Shown: piece by piece, positions 22,578-36,035 of the stretch | Layout of the letters: every line of letters begins with the position of its first letter | How positions within the stretch are numbered: the first letter of the stretch is position 1 | Assembly (NCBI GenBank): GCA_001600875.1 | Contig: BCLD01000015.1 | Coordinates: 351,862-415,861, forward strand | DNA from: Solicoccozyma terricola | Taxonomy: Eukaryota; Basidiomycota; Tremellomycetes; Filobasidiales; Piskurozymaceae | DNA length: 64,000 nt | Reading direction: 5' to 3' | Translations under genes and position numbers: made by a program | Notes under the pieces: model-generated | Told to the model about the DNA's origin: nothing | Seen by the model: the letters and a program-made list of their open reading frames with translations, nothing else | Databases searched by the model: none

Positions 22578-25500
22578 TCAAGCCGTGTAGCCACCGATGG
22601 CCCCCCTGATGATATTCAGCTGAGCCGCTTTGCTACCTAGGTTTACGTCAGACCTCCCGACCGAGCCGTTCAGCAACGACATGAGGTATCGGAAATCAGC
22701 TTGAGCAACAACTGGAAGAGCGGAACGACGACGAATAGCCATCTTCTTGTTGAAAGCTTCAAAGAACTCTCCACTGACGAGCTCGGCGCGTTCAACGACC
22801 GAGTCCTATGCCCCATTCCAAAGTTATGTCAGCTGCGATCACCGAATTAAACCTTCCAATACCCCCTCGCCAGGACTTACCGGGACACCAGCGAGATGAG
22901 CGACATCTGTGCGAGGGATTGACATTCATTAGAAGAGAGAGGGGAGCCAAATGGCAGATTCAATGTGGACATACGAGTTCCGTAGGAGGATTCGGCTCGC
23001 CCAGGGATAAGCTTGTACAAACAGACCACCTGATTCCAATCACTCGATCAATCAACAATGTTTCGTGCAAAGTGTAAACATGCAATCTTACCTCGCGCTT
23101 CTCGTTGTCTACCTGCGTCTGCATGTACATGCATCGGATGTTGGGGTGATACTATAGAACTGAAGGCGTGAGCGGAGGGATTCGCAAAAGCGGCAAGGCA
23201 ATGTTGGCTAACCTTGAAATCATCCGTCAAAGCTCCATAATGCGTCTGTGAGTAATCTAATCATCTCAGCTCTTGTTTACTCTGACCGACGAACGTCCAA
23301 AAGTCAAACTTACGGCGAAAAATCCGAGTGGAAGATTGTGAGTAGCGATATGATGCAACACAGCCTGGGAGAGAAATTCCATCAGCGGCACTCGTTGAGT
23401 AGACAAAATTCTTGGCCAACCTCTGCGATAGCCATGCCGTCATAGGTAGATGTACCTCGACCAAGCTCTGGTGAAGGTGTAAAAGACGCATGAGACCGAC
23501 GAAGAGACACGCGTACAGCAAAACGTACCATCGAGAATGACCAAAGACTTCGGCCCAGCCTCCTTCAGGATTTTGGAACACTATAGCGGCGGAAAATCAT
23601 ATTGGCCAATGTCACGCATATTAGCACCTTTGAGCAACTCACCTCGTCAAGCTCCACTTTGAATGTACTAGCATTAGAAAACATGTTGTCGTAGGCACCC
23701 ATCCTTGTTTGTATCTTGTCAATCGGCGAGAGACTGAGAGGCGTAATATGTCGTTAGAGAGGAAAGCGTGAGGTGTTGCGAACTATCTCCTTACGTTGCA
23801 GAACTAGCGGGTACCATGGCACCAAGCTGTGCCATAATCACCCCAATTGCCGTCATTCTACAATTTTGCCGTTAGCGCAATGTTCGAAAGCAAGAATGGG
23901 CCGTAAGGTGGGACTTGCCTGCAGAGGGTGGACTTTCCGGCGGTATCTGAACGAATTTGCAAAGGGTTAACGCCCATTGTTGGAGTCAACACAGGTGATA
24001 CTACTCACTTGGACCAGTGAGAAGCGCCTGTCTCGGTACGGCACCACCGAGCTGCACGTCATTTGAAATGAAATCGGACCGCAAGCACATCGCAGGGTGT
24101 CGCAGATCCTTGAAGTCGATGAAGCTCTGTTCCGATTCGACGATCGTAGGTCGGCATTTGGGCTCATCGAGGTCCGCCGAGGCTTTGGCCAAAGACAGAA
24201 GGCAATCGAGTTCCGCCAACACACTGGGAAAAAAACTCCTTGTCTTGTCAGGTTGAAGTCTAGCAATTGATCTTGAGAAAGGGGAACACACCGAACAGTC
24301 TTGAGCCATACCTCTCTGTCTTTGTCGAATTCAGACAGCAAGTGGCCAAAGAAGTTTTGGAATGCAACCTTGCGAGTCTCCCTTGCTTCCTGCACTTCTC
24401 TGATGAGCGGCAGGGTCTCTCGGGTGACGTACCTGGCCAGATTCTACATGGACTGATATCAGTCTACGACCATGCCGCATAAAGCAAAGTCAATGTAAAC
24501 TCACTTTTGTCGAAGACTGTTTGGTCCAGTTGGAGGGAGACTTGAAGCTGACCGGAGCTGAAATCTGATAAACATCCTTCGTCCCGAGGTTGCTATGCCA
24601 GTAGGTTAGGCTCTTGCATCTGGGAGATAGCTGCTGTCAATGACGCTCTATTACTCTGCCTCTTCGCGAGCTCGCCAATAGACCAGAGATTCAAGCTCAT
24701 CGCTGACAAACATGGCAAGGCAAACCCGGCTGCAACGATAGCCCAATCGGAGCAAGGCTTCCTCGATTCCTTGCCCGGCCCCTGGGGAGCTCGACCGGAT
24801 GCTTGATTCAGTCTTACTCACTTGAGATCTCGCTGGTATTTAGCCAGAATATCCTCCAACTGCTGTTCGACCTCATTGACCGCATCCACCGCCGCATCAC
24901 AATCATCGTCGGCACCAGGCGTCGGCAAAATCACTGAGGGTGAATACGAACTTCAGATTCGAGGTCTGATCGTTTGGAAGGCAACTCACCAGAATTTTCC
25001 ACGTGGTACAGAGCACAGAGATGCTCGATACAGGACGAAATATCCGGTGCTCCCTCCAAGAGACTAGCAATGGACGTAGACTTGTAGTGCTTGGCGGCAT
25101 TAAGCATAGTCTCAAATCCGCTCTGAATTTGCTTGAATGACTGCACAAGTTTAAGGAAATCTGCTTGCTTGCATTTACCGGCGTGTACTCTCGAAATGAT
25201 TCGTTCCATGTCGGGCATGTTTCGGCAGACCTTGCTAAAGGTCTCGCTTATCGACGTGTGTTCCATCAGGTCCTGAACAGCATCCAATCTGGAAGATAAT
25301 GCGCAACATGAGTCAATCAATGCGCAGGTATCATCACCACAATAAGCATACCGCAGGTTGATTGCGACGACGCTAGTCAACGGCATGCTGACCCAGATGC
25401 GGAAGAGCCTCTTTCCGAAAGGTGTTTTGCAACGCTGCAAGAGTTGCAAAAGCGTTCCCTCATCGGTACCTTCATTGTTGATCAGAATCTGGTTCGAGTG

Positions 25501-28301
25501 ATACAAAGTCAGCCTACGGCTCGAGACCACACGCGACAGAGACGTACCTCCAAATGGTTCAGTGACTGCCCATCCAGTATCATTGTCTCGCCTTTCTTGA
25601 TGGGGTCGTATACGTTAAAACTTTTTTGAGAGAGCAAATCCTTGTCTATGTTCAGACTCTCCAGGTAGAAGATCATCCCGCCTAGGGCCTCCATTGAGAG
25701 CTGTTTGTCCAGCATTTCAACGATGGCAGGAGGGAGTCCCGACTCCAATGCCGGCTTGCCGTCCACCGCCATCGCGCTGATCGCGTCCGCGTCCGCGCCG
25801 AAAAAGTCCGCGAGCTTGTCTTTGGTCGTTTCGGCGTCGTAAAATTCAATGCCGGGACGAAGAGCTACCCAGGATGTCGCCATTGGCAAGATGTTGCGCA
25901 GAAGCCTGTTGGTTGTTACGGATAGATTCCCCTGAAATTGGATTTCGCGGTCAGTTAGCGACAATGTACGCGAAATAGCTCAACCCCCACCTTTTCGTGA
26001 AGGATTTCCTTGGGTCTCAGCGTTCTGAACAAGGTCTCGAGCTTGGTTCGGCATGCATCGTCCTCGAAATAAGTAAGCTCAAATTGACCAGTCGCGGCGT
26101 CAAGGACGCAGACACCGTATGATGATGGACGATTGTCCGACTCAGAGCATTCCTGAGGTAAAGATGCAAGGATCAGACGCACGAATCGGCGGTGAAGCGC
26201 TCCAGGCTGTTCTCACTTTGATTGCCACACAATGAGACGCATCGTCACCGGCCAGGAAAGCCTCGTCCACGACGGTACCATTCGTGAATACGCTCGCCAA
26301 CTCTCTCCGCACGATCTTGTCACCGCCTCCTTTCGCAGACCCCTTGTTTCTCATTTCCATACTGTGGGACGGATGTAAACGAGCGATGAGCTCAGGCGAG
26401 GTCAACTCCCAAAAGCGGAAATCGCTTACCCAATAGCAGTTTCCGCTTGTTCAACCTTACCCACTGAGCAACATAAGGGGTGGATCAATGATGGGAAGGC
26501 ATAGGCCTGCCGTTGGCATCAGGTGACTCACCTTTGTAATTAGCCGCTAGGAACTTGGCAGCCCAGAAATCGAATGACTGCTCCGGAACACCGACCTGCA
26601 AAAGAGTAGGGCAGCTGAATAACGGTCGGTTCAGTAAGCATCGTTCACCCATTTGCTCACCATCTTCATCTTCACTCGATCCGTTAGCTTCAGGTCAAAT
26701 TCTGCATGGCCGATCTCTGCGTCATTTTCATACAATTCGTAGAATTTACCCTGAGGCGAGTTGGGGAAGGAGATGAGCATCAGCAGTGTGACGCGGTTGC
26801 ATGGGGACAATGTAGGATGCTCACCTTTTGGAAGAAAAGGACCGTGTCGAAATGTGTTTGCTTGATCTCCCAGAACTTGATGAGCAGCGGCGATCAGCAA
26901 CCAACACTGGAGAAGTCGCCGCAAGCAGGCTCACCTGCTTCTCGAATGGAGTGAATTCATCCCACGCAGACGCCGGAATGTATACGGTTCTCGGATCATA
27001 ATCAGGATCACCTGGAAATAAGCATATCTGGTATGAGTATCACCCGGGGAAGACTTGAATGGCAACAATGCCTCACTTGGCCTATGTTTGTCCGCCTTTG
27101 GGGGATTGCGGATGCCTCAGCTCCTGCTCTGAATAGATGCGGTGTAAACCCGAATGGGTACTCACATCCCTCAAATCCTTTAAAAAGTCGAAACAATCTT
27201 GCTCTTCTCTCTTCTTCTCTTTAGCGTTCAACTTGCTCCTCTCCGCTTGCGTCATAAATGTATTGCTCCCAGACCCAGCAGAGCCAGCTAGCGGCTTGAG
27301 TGAAGGGCGCTTCGGAGTGGACTTGCCAGAATGCTTGATAGACTTGGCTGGTCTTGATCTCTGGGGTACGTCCGACTCGTCTCCTTTGTCAGATGGGACG
27401 AGGGATGGCGATCTTTCGCTATATTGCGTCAGTGCAATATCTGTAAAAGCGTGTATCAATTCAAGCAGATTCGGGATCTTTCCAAAGCGACATTGACCCA
27501 CCCAGCTCAGCGTCGTTGAACCCATTCATATCCATCTCAAACTCATCGTCCGAGTCTTCAACCTTGCGCTTTTTGGCCGGGCGATCTGATGTAGTCTGCT
27601 TGCGTTCGGAAGTGCTGACATCGGTCGTGATGTCGCTGACGAAAATCATTTAAACGATCAATGCCATGACAATGCGGTCCAAAGTCTCTACTCACTCTTC
27701 ATCTTCGGATTCTTGGTAAACGATTCTCTTCTTGACCGAACGTCTCGACTATGCCAATTTTTTTCACGTCAGACAGATTTCGATCGTTCCCGAACATTGC
27801 AATCCAACCCACATTCCTCAGAGGCATGGGATCGTCGTCATCCTCGTCATTATCGAACTCCACCTGCTCCACTTTGGATGGAGCAACCATCACATCATCA
27901 TCTAGATCCATAGCCTCTGCCATGGCGGCATCGCTTGAGCGTAGAAGCTTGTCCGGGGTGGCGAGCGGAGGTGACGATAAAGTCTGACCACTTGATATCG
28001 TAGTATCAGGAGTATCGAGACTCTTGCGAGCATACGCTGAAACAGATGTGGATGCTTCATCGGAGGCGATAGGTGCTGTATCAGCAGGTTTAGATGGCCT
28101 AGCCGATCCGCTTGAACTATTCAAAGTGGAGATACCATTAGCGGTGGTGGACCTCTGATTGCTTGGTGCGATGATTTTCTTCGGATTGCTAGCGGGAGGA
28201 GGTTGACCGGCCTTGCCAAAGAATCCGAGAAGAGAAGTCTGCTTGGTCGCGGCGGAGTCTTTGGAAGCCACTTTGGCGGTTGAACTGGCTGCTTTCGCCA
28301 T
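22578..28301 (-). CDS. MSH6: DNA mismatch repair protein MSH6
   Basis: MutS homologue that pairs with MSH2 (MutS-alpha) to recognise base mismatches and small loops; nuclear. The N-terminus carries a PCNA-interacting PIP box (QTSLLGFF at residues 21-28) in a basic, disordered tail with an acidic and KKRK-type nuclear-localisation region. The MutS mismatch-binding segment (QFWEIK...[21 protein letters not shown]), connector ([20 protein letters not shown]), core/lever and clamp ([13 protein letters not shown]) follow. The ATPase has Walker [13 protein letters not shown], then [13 protein letters not shown], Walker B region [20 protein letters not shown], and [12 protein letters not shown] near the end. 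It ends GAIGGYTA. More than 15 short introns are needed; I expect roughly 1,200-1,300 residues, usual for fungal MSH6. Two MCB-like sites lie upstream at 28433-28457. Confidence 0.95.
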
Positions 28302-28432
28302 CGTCCTCGTGATTTAATCAGTCTGGAGTCCTCTTACGATACCGCAGCAAGCACCTTTCTCAGAAAGAAGGTGGAATGGATGTTGGTGCTGCTGTAGTCC
28401 AACCAACTAACCTAACCTAACCACTACCTGAT

Positions 28433-28457
28433 ACGCGAATGGGGCCATTTAACGCGT
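28433..28457. promoter_or_regulatory. MCB-like elements in the MSH6/ERV41 divergent promoter
   Basis: ACGCGA at 28433-28438 and the perfect MluI cell-cycle box ACGCGT at 28452-28457, about 130-155 nt upstream of the MSH6 ATG. In ascomycete yeasts MCB elements bound by MBF drive G1/S expression of replication and repair genes, including MSH6. A functional role here is inferred from motif and position only. Confidence 0.5.
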
Positions 28458-28685
28458 CCTGGGATGAGATGAACAAATCCGCGGTGCAGGAGTTAATTGG
28501 CTGCCCACCGCAATGGGTGGGCTGCCAGCTGGGCCGCATCTGTCAACGCAAGTATATAGCTGCATGCTCAACACCCATCACCTGCCTAACCCCAAGTGCG
28601 ATATCTTTCCACAACCCCGCCCTGGGAGCCCTATGCAGCAAGTCTCCTGCAGACATACCGATACCATCACCTTTCCTGCATCACC

Positions 28686-30677
28686 ATGTTCGAGCCACAT
28701 TTCGCCTTGCACGAGGAAATCGATTCAAGATCAAAGCACTTTGACGACCACCATCAGAGCACGAACATCCTGGCTGAGCTGGATAGAATAGCACCCATCA
28801 AGAGCTTTGATGCTTTCCCAAAGGTCGGTGGGAAGCATCAGTCATTTTCATAATGATCCTTTGTGTCGTCTTTCACCTGACTGACGAATACGCTCTCTTT
28901 CTCTCTCTCTCGTTCACCGACAGGTTCAAGCAACGTATACGACGAGGTCGAGAAGAGGGGGAATATTGACTGCCATAGTCGGTGTCATCATCTTTCTTCT
29001 CACTCTGGTGCGTTGTCTCATTTTGAGTAATCTCCTTTGTCTGACGTTCAAGAGCTGACTGGCATTTACACCCACCCCTTTCCAGAATGACCTTGGCGAA
29101 TATCTCTATGGGGAGCCTTCCTACGAATTTCATGTGGATAGGGAAATCACATCAGATCTACAGTTGAATGTCGACTTGACCATAGCCATGCCTTGTCACT
29201 GTGAGCATTATGAAATGTGGAATGGGACGTTGCCGAAGGAGACTAACTGTCGGGACCAACTTGCAGTCCTCACTATCGACTTGCGAGACGTTGTGGGTGA
29301 CCGTTTACATCTGAGTGATGATTTCGTCAAAGATGGCGTAAGTAGAATGCACGAATTCCTTTATAATCGATCTGACTTTTGAGCGTACCTCCTCAGACCA
29401 CATTTGAGGTTGGGCGAGCTACCTCGATGAAGTAGGTCACTCGTCGTTCGTATATGCCACTTTCAGAGATTTGACAACTCATCTCCCTTTGTGCCAATTT
29501 AGTCCTGCAGGGCCAACCGCTCCATCTGCAAATCAAATCATCCGCGATGCTCGCCGCTCCGCACGACCAGGAAAATCCCTCTCGCACACCGGGACCAAAA
29601 GACGGACATTATCAGGGCTAGCTGCGTTGTTCTCCTGGTCATCCAACTCGAGATCGGCATTCCCACCTACAAGAAATCTTGTAGTTGATGGTCCTGCATG
29701 CAGAATCTACGGCTCTGTGGGAGTCAAGAAGGTCACCGCTAACCTCCATATCACCACCCTTGGCCACGGATATATGAGCTGGGAGCACACGGACCATAGC
29801 CGTGAGTACCTTGGATCAGATGCACGGAGCGGTTACTGAATCGTGACCACGGTTGTCAATAGTGATGAACCTGTCGCATATCATCCATGAATTCTCCTTC
29901 GGACCATTCTTTCCCGCTATCGCCCAACCGCTGGATCTTACGTACGAGATCGCCGCTGAGCGTGAGTAGTATGCCTTGTAGCACCTCCCCTGTGTCCCGG
30001 ATACTGCTGAATGTTTTTTTCTTTTCTTTTCTTCTCCAGCTTTTACTATTTTCCAGTATTTCCTGAGCGTAGTGCCAACAACTTATATCAACGCAAGACG
30101 AAACGTCATCCGGACATCACAGGTGAGGTAAAGGTGCCATGTACCCTCTGTTTGTGTTATTCACGACCGTTCCTCCACCGTTGCGCAGTACGCCGTCACC
30201 GACTACTCCAGAGTGGTGGAACACGGGCGCGGCGTTCCAGGTATCTTCTTCAAGTTCGACCTTGAAGCGCTCAGCATGACTGTTCGAGAGCGGACGACTA
30301 CTCTGTATCAGTTTTTGATACGGCTTGTGGGTGTGATAGGAGGGGTCTGGACGACTGCAGCGTTCGCCTTGAGAGTTTTGGCGCGCGCCGAGAAGGAGGT
30401 CAAGACCAAACTCAAGATCGATAAAGACGTTATTCCATCGTCACGCCCTTCGCCCACACCATCACTGCCAACGAACGCGTACGCGTCATTCGGTACCCCT
30501 CCACTGGTAGGCACTCCGGCCCTGTACGGTGCTGCGATCCCGGGTTTCTCAAACTCCGACGCGGCTGGGATGATGCCGCTGCCAAGTCGAGGGGCCGACG
30601 GTTTGATGAACCGGTCACCTAGCTACTTCAGCGGTGCGTCGCCAAACATTCACGGACAGGACGCCAAGTCGCGGTGA
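28686..30677 (+). CDS. ERV41: ER-Golgi cargo protein Erv41 (ERGIC2 family)
   Basis: Membrane protein that cycles between ER and Golgi in COPI/COPII vesicles; with Erv46 it acts as a retrieval receptor. The start MFEPHFALHEEID is followed by the family hallmark IKSFDAFPKVQATYTTRSRR, a first transmembrane helix (GGILTAIVGVIIFLLTL), NDLGEYLYG, then lumenal motifs: AMPCHFLTIDLRDVVGDRL, CRIYGSVGVKKVTANLHITT, NLSHIIHEFSFGPFFPAIAQ, YFLSVVPTTYINARR and GIFFKFDLEALSMTVRER. A second transmembrane helix (FLIRLVGVIGGVWTTAAFAL) precedes a longer than usual cytosolic Ser/Pro-rich tail ending GQDAKSR. A frame is open upstream of the ATG, but the family begins at about this Met. Introns are short (for example 66 nt after MPCH). 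It shares the promoter region 28302-28685 with MSH6. Confidence 0.94.
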
Positions 30678-31232
30678 AGAAGAGTGTAATAGTGTAGACA
30701 GGGGGGCATGTCAGTCAGCCTGACTGCGAAATGTAATGCTGCTGCCCAGACAGCAACGGGTGTCGGTGTTTTATGCTTTGTGCTCTGTTGCTTTGGTTAG
30801 TCACCCTCCGCCACCCCGCCACTCCGCCACTCCGCCACTTCCCCGGGGGAAAACTCTAATTCACGCTCGGACGCGACGTGCCGGGCACGGCGAGGCGAGA
30901 TGGTCGATCGAACTTGTTTTCGGTCACAAGGCATACATACATACATACCATCTTCCACTCCCACATTCCACTCTCACACACCATTAATTATCAGCACGTC
31001 CCTGTGTCGCTTGCAAGTGCCAGCCAGTCAGTCAGAGGTGAGTTCCAACTCAATCACGCCGTGTTTGCACCACGGACTGAGCGACCACGTCTTGCCAGAA
31101 ACAAAAAAAAAGTGTAGCTTCTTCGACAGAGCCACTTGACTTCTCATCCTGCCCCTCCCCCGGTCAAATCCACCAACCAACGCCAGGTAATCCCCCCACT
31201 CGCCGCTTCAAGTGATCTCTTAGACCGTCGTG
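30678..31232. other. Intergenic region, no gene recognised
   Basis: Between ERV41 and the intronless gene at 31233. It has a CGCCACTC tandem (about 30807-30840), a CATA tetranucleotide run (30930-30948), and C/T-rich sequence close to the next start, as expected for a promoter. Small frames here show no domain. Confidence 0.5.
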
Positions 31233-33425
31233 ATGGACTCACGCAGGCGACAGGCGCCACCGAAGGAATTGACGATATCCAACCGCACGCAACTACAAAC
31301 CATACCATGCCCCGTGTCGCCCATATACTCCTCTTCATTCACCCTTGGACCCTCTCCAACCCGCTCCGAAAGTTCTCGTAGTCCCACTCGCGTCAAATTC
31401 GTGGAGGAGCTGCCAAGCCCACCGGGTGCCAACAAGGCTGTCACAGGATCGACCTCAACATCTACTTTCAAAGGCCTGTTCTCTTGGAAGAGAAAAGGAA
31501 CGTCCCGTTCTCCGGAGTTGGACCACGCGGACGATCATCACGCTTCTATCAATGGCAAAGCGATTGGACGGCCACAATCTCAGTACAAACCTTCAGACGG
31601 CACAATGAAATCTGCTTTGAAAAAGTCGGCTGATCATGACGACCGCGAGAGATCGAATGGTCGACCTCGGCCCACGCGACCCAATCGCTCTCCATCATCC
31701 CAACAGCTGGAGGCAATAGAATCCTGGCGACGAGCTTCATATGAACTCTCTACCGCTGAGGATACTCCCGACCAATCGCCCTGCTACGAATCCAATCGCA
31801 GCGAAGAATCCAGTATTCAGCCCACGCGTCGTCCATTTGCTCGGAGAACCTCCAGCAGACCATCGCCGCCCATTCTCAGCAATGCGTCTCCTATTTCATC
31901 TCACTTCGAGAGTCGCCAGAGAAGGGACAATGTGATACCGGATGGCTCACTGTCAGGCTCCGAGAATCAATTTCAGCATCACTTCGAGAATCAATTCGAA
32001 GACGTGGATGTACGGAATCAGCGACCCTCGACGCCACCTCCTCGAACCACCGCCTCTATGTCAAGAGTACCACCGAAGAGTCCAATGCGGGCAACAAACT
32101 CTCGAAGCGACTCCAGTATGGTTCTGGATGACCGCCCATATTCTCCCAATGCGTCTTGGAAATCTACAGACCAAGATAAAGATCTATCCCAGGGATGCGT
32201 TGTCGTCGTGCCGACAGGGCGAACCAACAGGATCTCCCGGCGGCAGAGCAGTCGATGCTCGACGATTTCCAGTCGGAGGGGGTCTGCTCTCATTTCGCTT
32301 AACAGCATGGCTGCACTGAACCAGGCACTCGATAGTATCTGCGCAGAAGTGCAGCAATCGCCCAACGATTCGGATGTGCCCATGTTCAATTTCATACCGC
32401 CAACGCCAGTCGCCAATTCGGACGAGTTTGGTCACAACAGGACTAGCAGGACGATGGACCTGGGCTCACCGATGATCCTGGAAGACGCTCTTGAGCTCAA
32501 GCAAACCCCCGAGGACGTATCGAACGTCGAGCTAGAGCTGGACCCTACACTCCAAGATGACCTCGAAGAAAGTCGTGATGCGGTCCCGGAATTGAACATG
32601 GATTCCACAGCTTTCAGATTTGGCAAGGCATCAAACCGGGGTCATATAACAAGAGGCTCAATATCATCAGAACAATCCTCTTCGTCTTCGGTGTCATACC
32701 CCTCGATGTCCTCCATATCTACGTCGTCATCTACGGAGTCTATTCCTGATCTCGAGGAAGCGTTGGGGTCAATGATACGTAGTCTCTCTGGGTGCCTCGA
32801 TGACTCTTCGCACGACGTCGATTCGATGCAAGCAACAAATGCCTATCTTGACAAAGAGCTTGCTAGCTGGGCTTCAATCAGCCACGGTGTCTCGGGGCCG
32901 GTGCAGGGGACTGGCAACGATATGGCAATTGGCCTGGGATTCGGGACTGGCTGGGAAGCATCACCTAAGATCGTCATTACGGAGCAGATCGTCAACGTAG
33001 TCCAGCCATTGAACACTCGCCGTCGAGATGACTCGCAGAGTCGCTCGCCGGTGAAGGATATTGAGAAGACGCCAGTTGCAAGCAACCGGAGTTTCAATGG
33101 GTGTGAGCAAGGAATCAAACAGACTTCCCAAGAAGAAAACGAAGACCAATCACGGAGATCCTCCGCCACGAGTTCAATCATGTCAGCTGGCATGGGCTGT
33201 GATACGGATACCGACTCGATCATGAGTGACATGGACGATCTCCATACAGCATCGATTGCGCAGATCAATGGCGCGGCCTCTTGCCTTGTGTTTGCTTCAC
33301 CGCGCACTGTCGAGCTAGGATCGACACCGCAGATGGAATATGCTGCACATCTCTCGAGTCATTATCAGCGTCATCCCCCGTACGAGAACGATAGGCCAGA
33401 CATCACGATTGGTTGGGCGATGTGA
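31233..33425 (+). CDS. Intronless unknown protein, Ser-rich, about 730 residues
   Basis: A single uninterrupted frame from ATG 31233 (the preceding in-frame GTG at 31230 is not needed) to TGA 33425. It starts MDSRRRQAPPKELTISNRTQ. Residues are mainly Ser, Arg, Pro and acidic, with segments such as VKFVEELPSPPGANKAVTGS and STFKGLFSWKRKG near the N-terminus. More ordered segments include SLNSMAALNQALDSICAEV and IPDLEEALGSMIRSLSGCLD. The C-terminus ends YENDRPDITIGWAM. Most genes in this window have many introns, so an intronless 2.2-kb frame is unusual here. I recognise no family; the pattern (basic patches, SP/TP sites, short hydrophobic segments) would fit a regulatory or cytoskeletal scaffold, but there is no direct evidence for that. 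Confidence 0.75.
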   Translation: MDSRRRQAPPKELTISNRTQLQTIPCPVSPIYSSSFTLGPSPTRSESSRSPTRVKFVEELPSPPGANKAVTGSTSTSTFKGLFSWKRKGTSRSPELDHADDHHASINGKAIGRPQSQYKPSDGTMKSALKKSADHDDRERSNGRPRPTRPNRSPSSQQLEAIESWRRASYELSTAEDTPDQSPCYESNRSEESSIQPTRRPFARRTSSRPSPPILSNASPISSHFESRQRRDNVIPDGSLSGSENQFQHHFENQFEDVDVRNQRPSTPPPRTTASMSRVPPKSPMRATNSRSDSSMVLDDRPYSPNASWKSTDQDKDLSQGCVVVVPTGRTNRISRRQSSRCSTISSRRGSALISLNSMAALNQALDSICAEVQQSPNDSDVPMFNFIPPTPVANSDEFGHNRTSRTMDLGSPMILEDALELKQTPEDVSNVELELDPTLQDDLEESRDAVPELNMDSTAFRFGKASNRGHITRGSISSEQSSSSSVSYPSMSSISTSSSTESIPDLEEALGSMIRSLSGCLDDSSHDVDSMQATNAYLDKELASWASISHGVSGPVQGTGNDMAIGLGFGTGWEASPKIVITEQIVNVVQPLNTRRRDDSQSRSPVKDIEKTPVASNRSFNGCEQGIKQTSQEENEDQSRRSSATSSIMSAGMGCDTDTDSIMSDMDDLHTASIAQINGAASCLVFASPRTVELGSTPQMEYAAHLSSHYQRHPPYENDRPDITIGWAM

Positions 33426-33606
33426 AGGGCTTGCAAGTGATTATATCATGGACAATTGTAATCAAACTGGTACTCGTCTATAAGTTCCAGCCTGGCGCTG
33501 AACGAGCACGAATCCTCATGCATATCCCATGTATAGATAAATGTATATATAAGCGAAGTTGACATGATGTGTCCATGGTATTCGGCACAGGGTCGCATGA
33601 ACCCCA

Positions 33607-35855
<2,249 letters not shown>

Positions 35856-35969
35856 GGTGTTGACGTGGACGATGAAGAGGATGAAGAGGTCCTGACGAAA
35901 AGCTGGTCCGTGGACAACAAACCACGATCTACTTATTTTGTCGCGTCGTCCCACTCTTTCGATCGCGAA

Positions 35970-35979
35970 ATCACGTGAT
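35970..35979. promoter_or_regulatory. Palindromic E-box in the ERG11 promoter
   Basis: Perfect palindrome ATCACGTGAT, about 115 nt upstream of the ERG11 ATG, inside the only 180 nt available as promoter. CACGTG is bound by basic helix-loop-helix factors, and SREBP proteins recognise both E-boxes and sterol regulatory elements; SREBP (Sre1) controls ERG11 in Cryptococcus and fission yeast. Binding here is inference. Confidence 0.45.
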
Positions 35980-36035
35980 CGAGGTACTCTGGTAATTACA
36001 ACTTGCCCACCTTTTGGGTGTTCTGCTCGGCCCAT

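Noticed and set aside
35856..36035. N-terminal extension of ERG11 up to an ATG at 36035
   Set aside because: The frame is open, but the extension is Arg-rich and lies before the usual membrane anchor, and it would remove all promoter space. Start 35855 fits the family.
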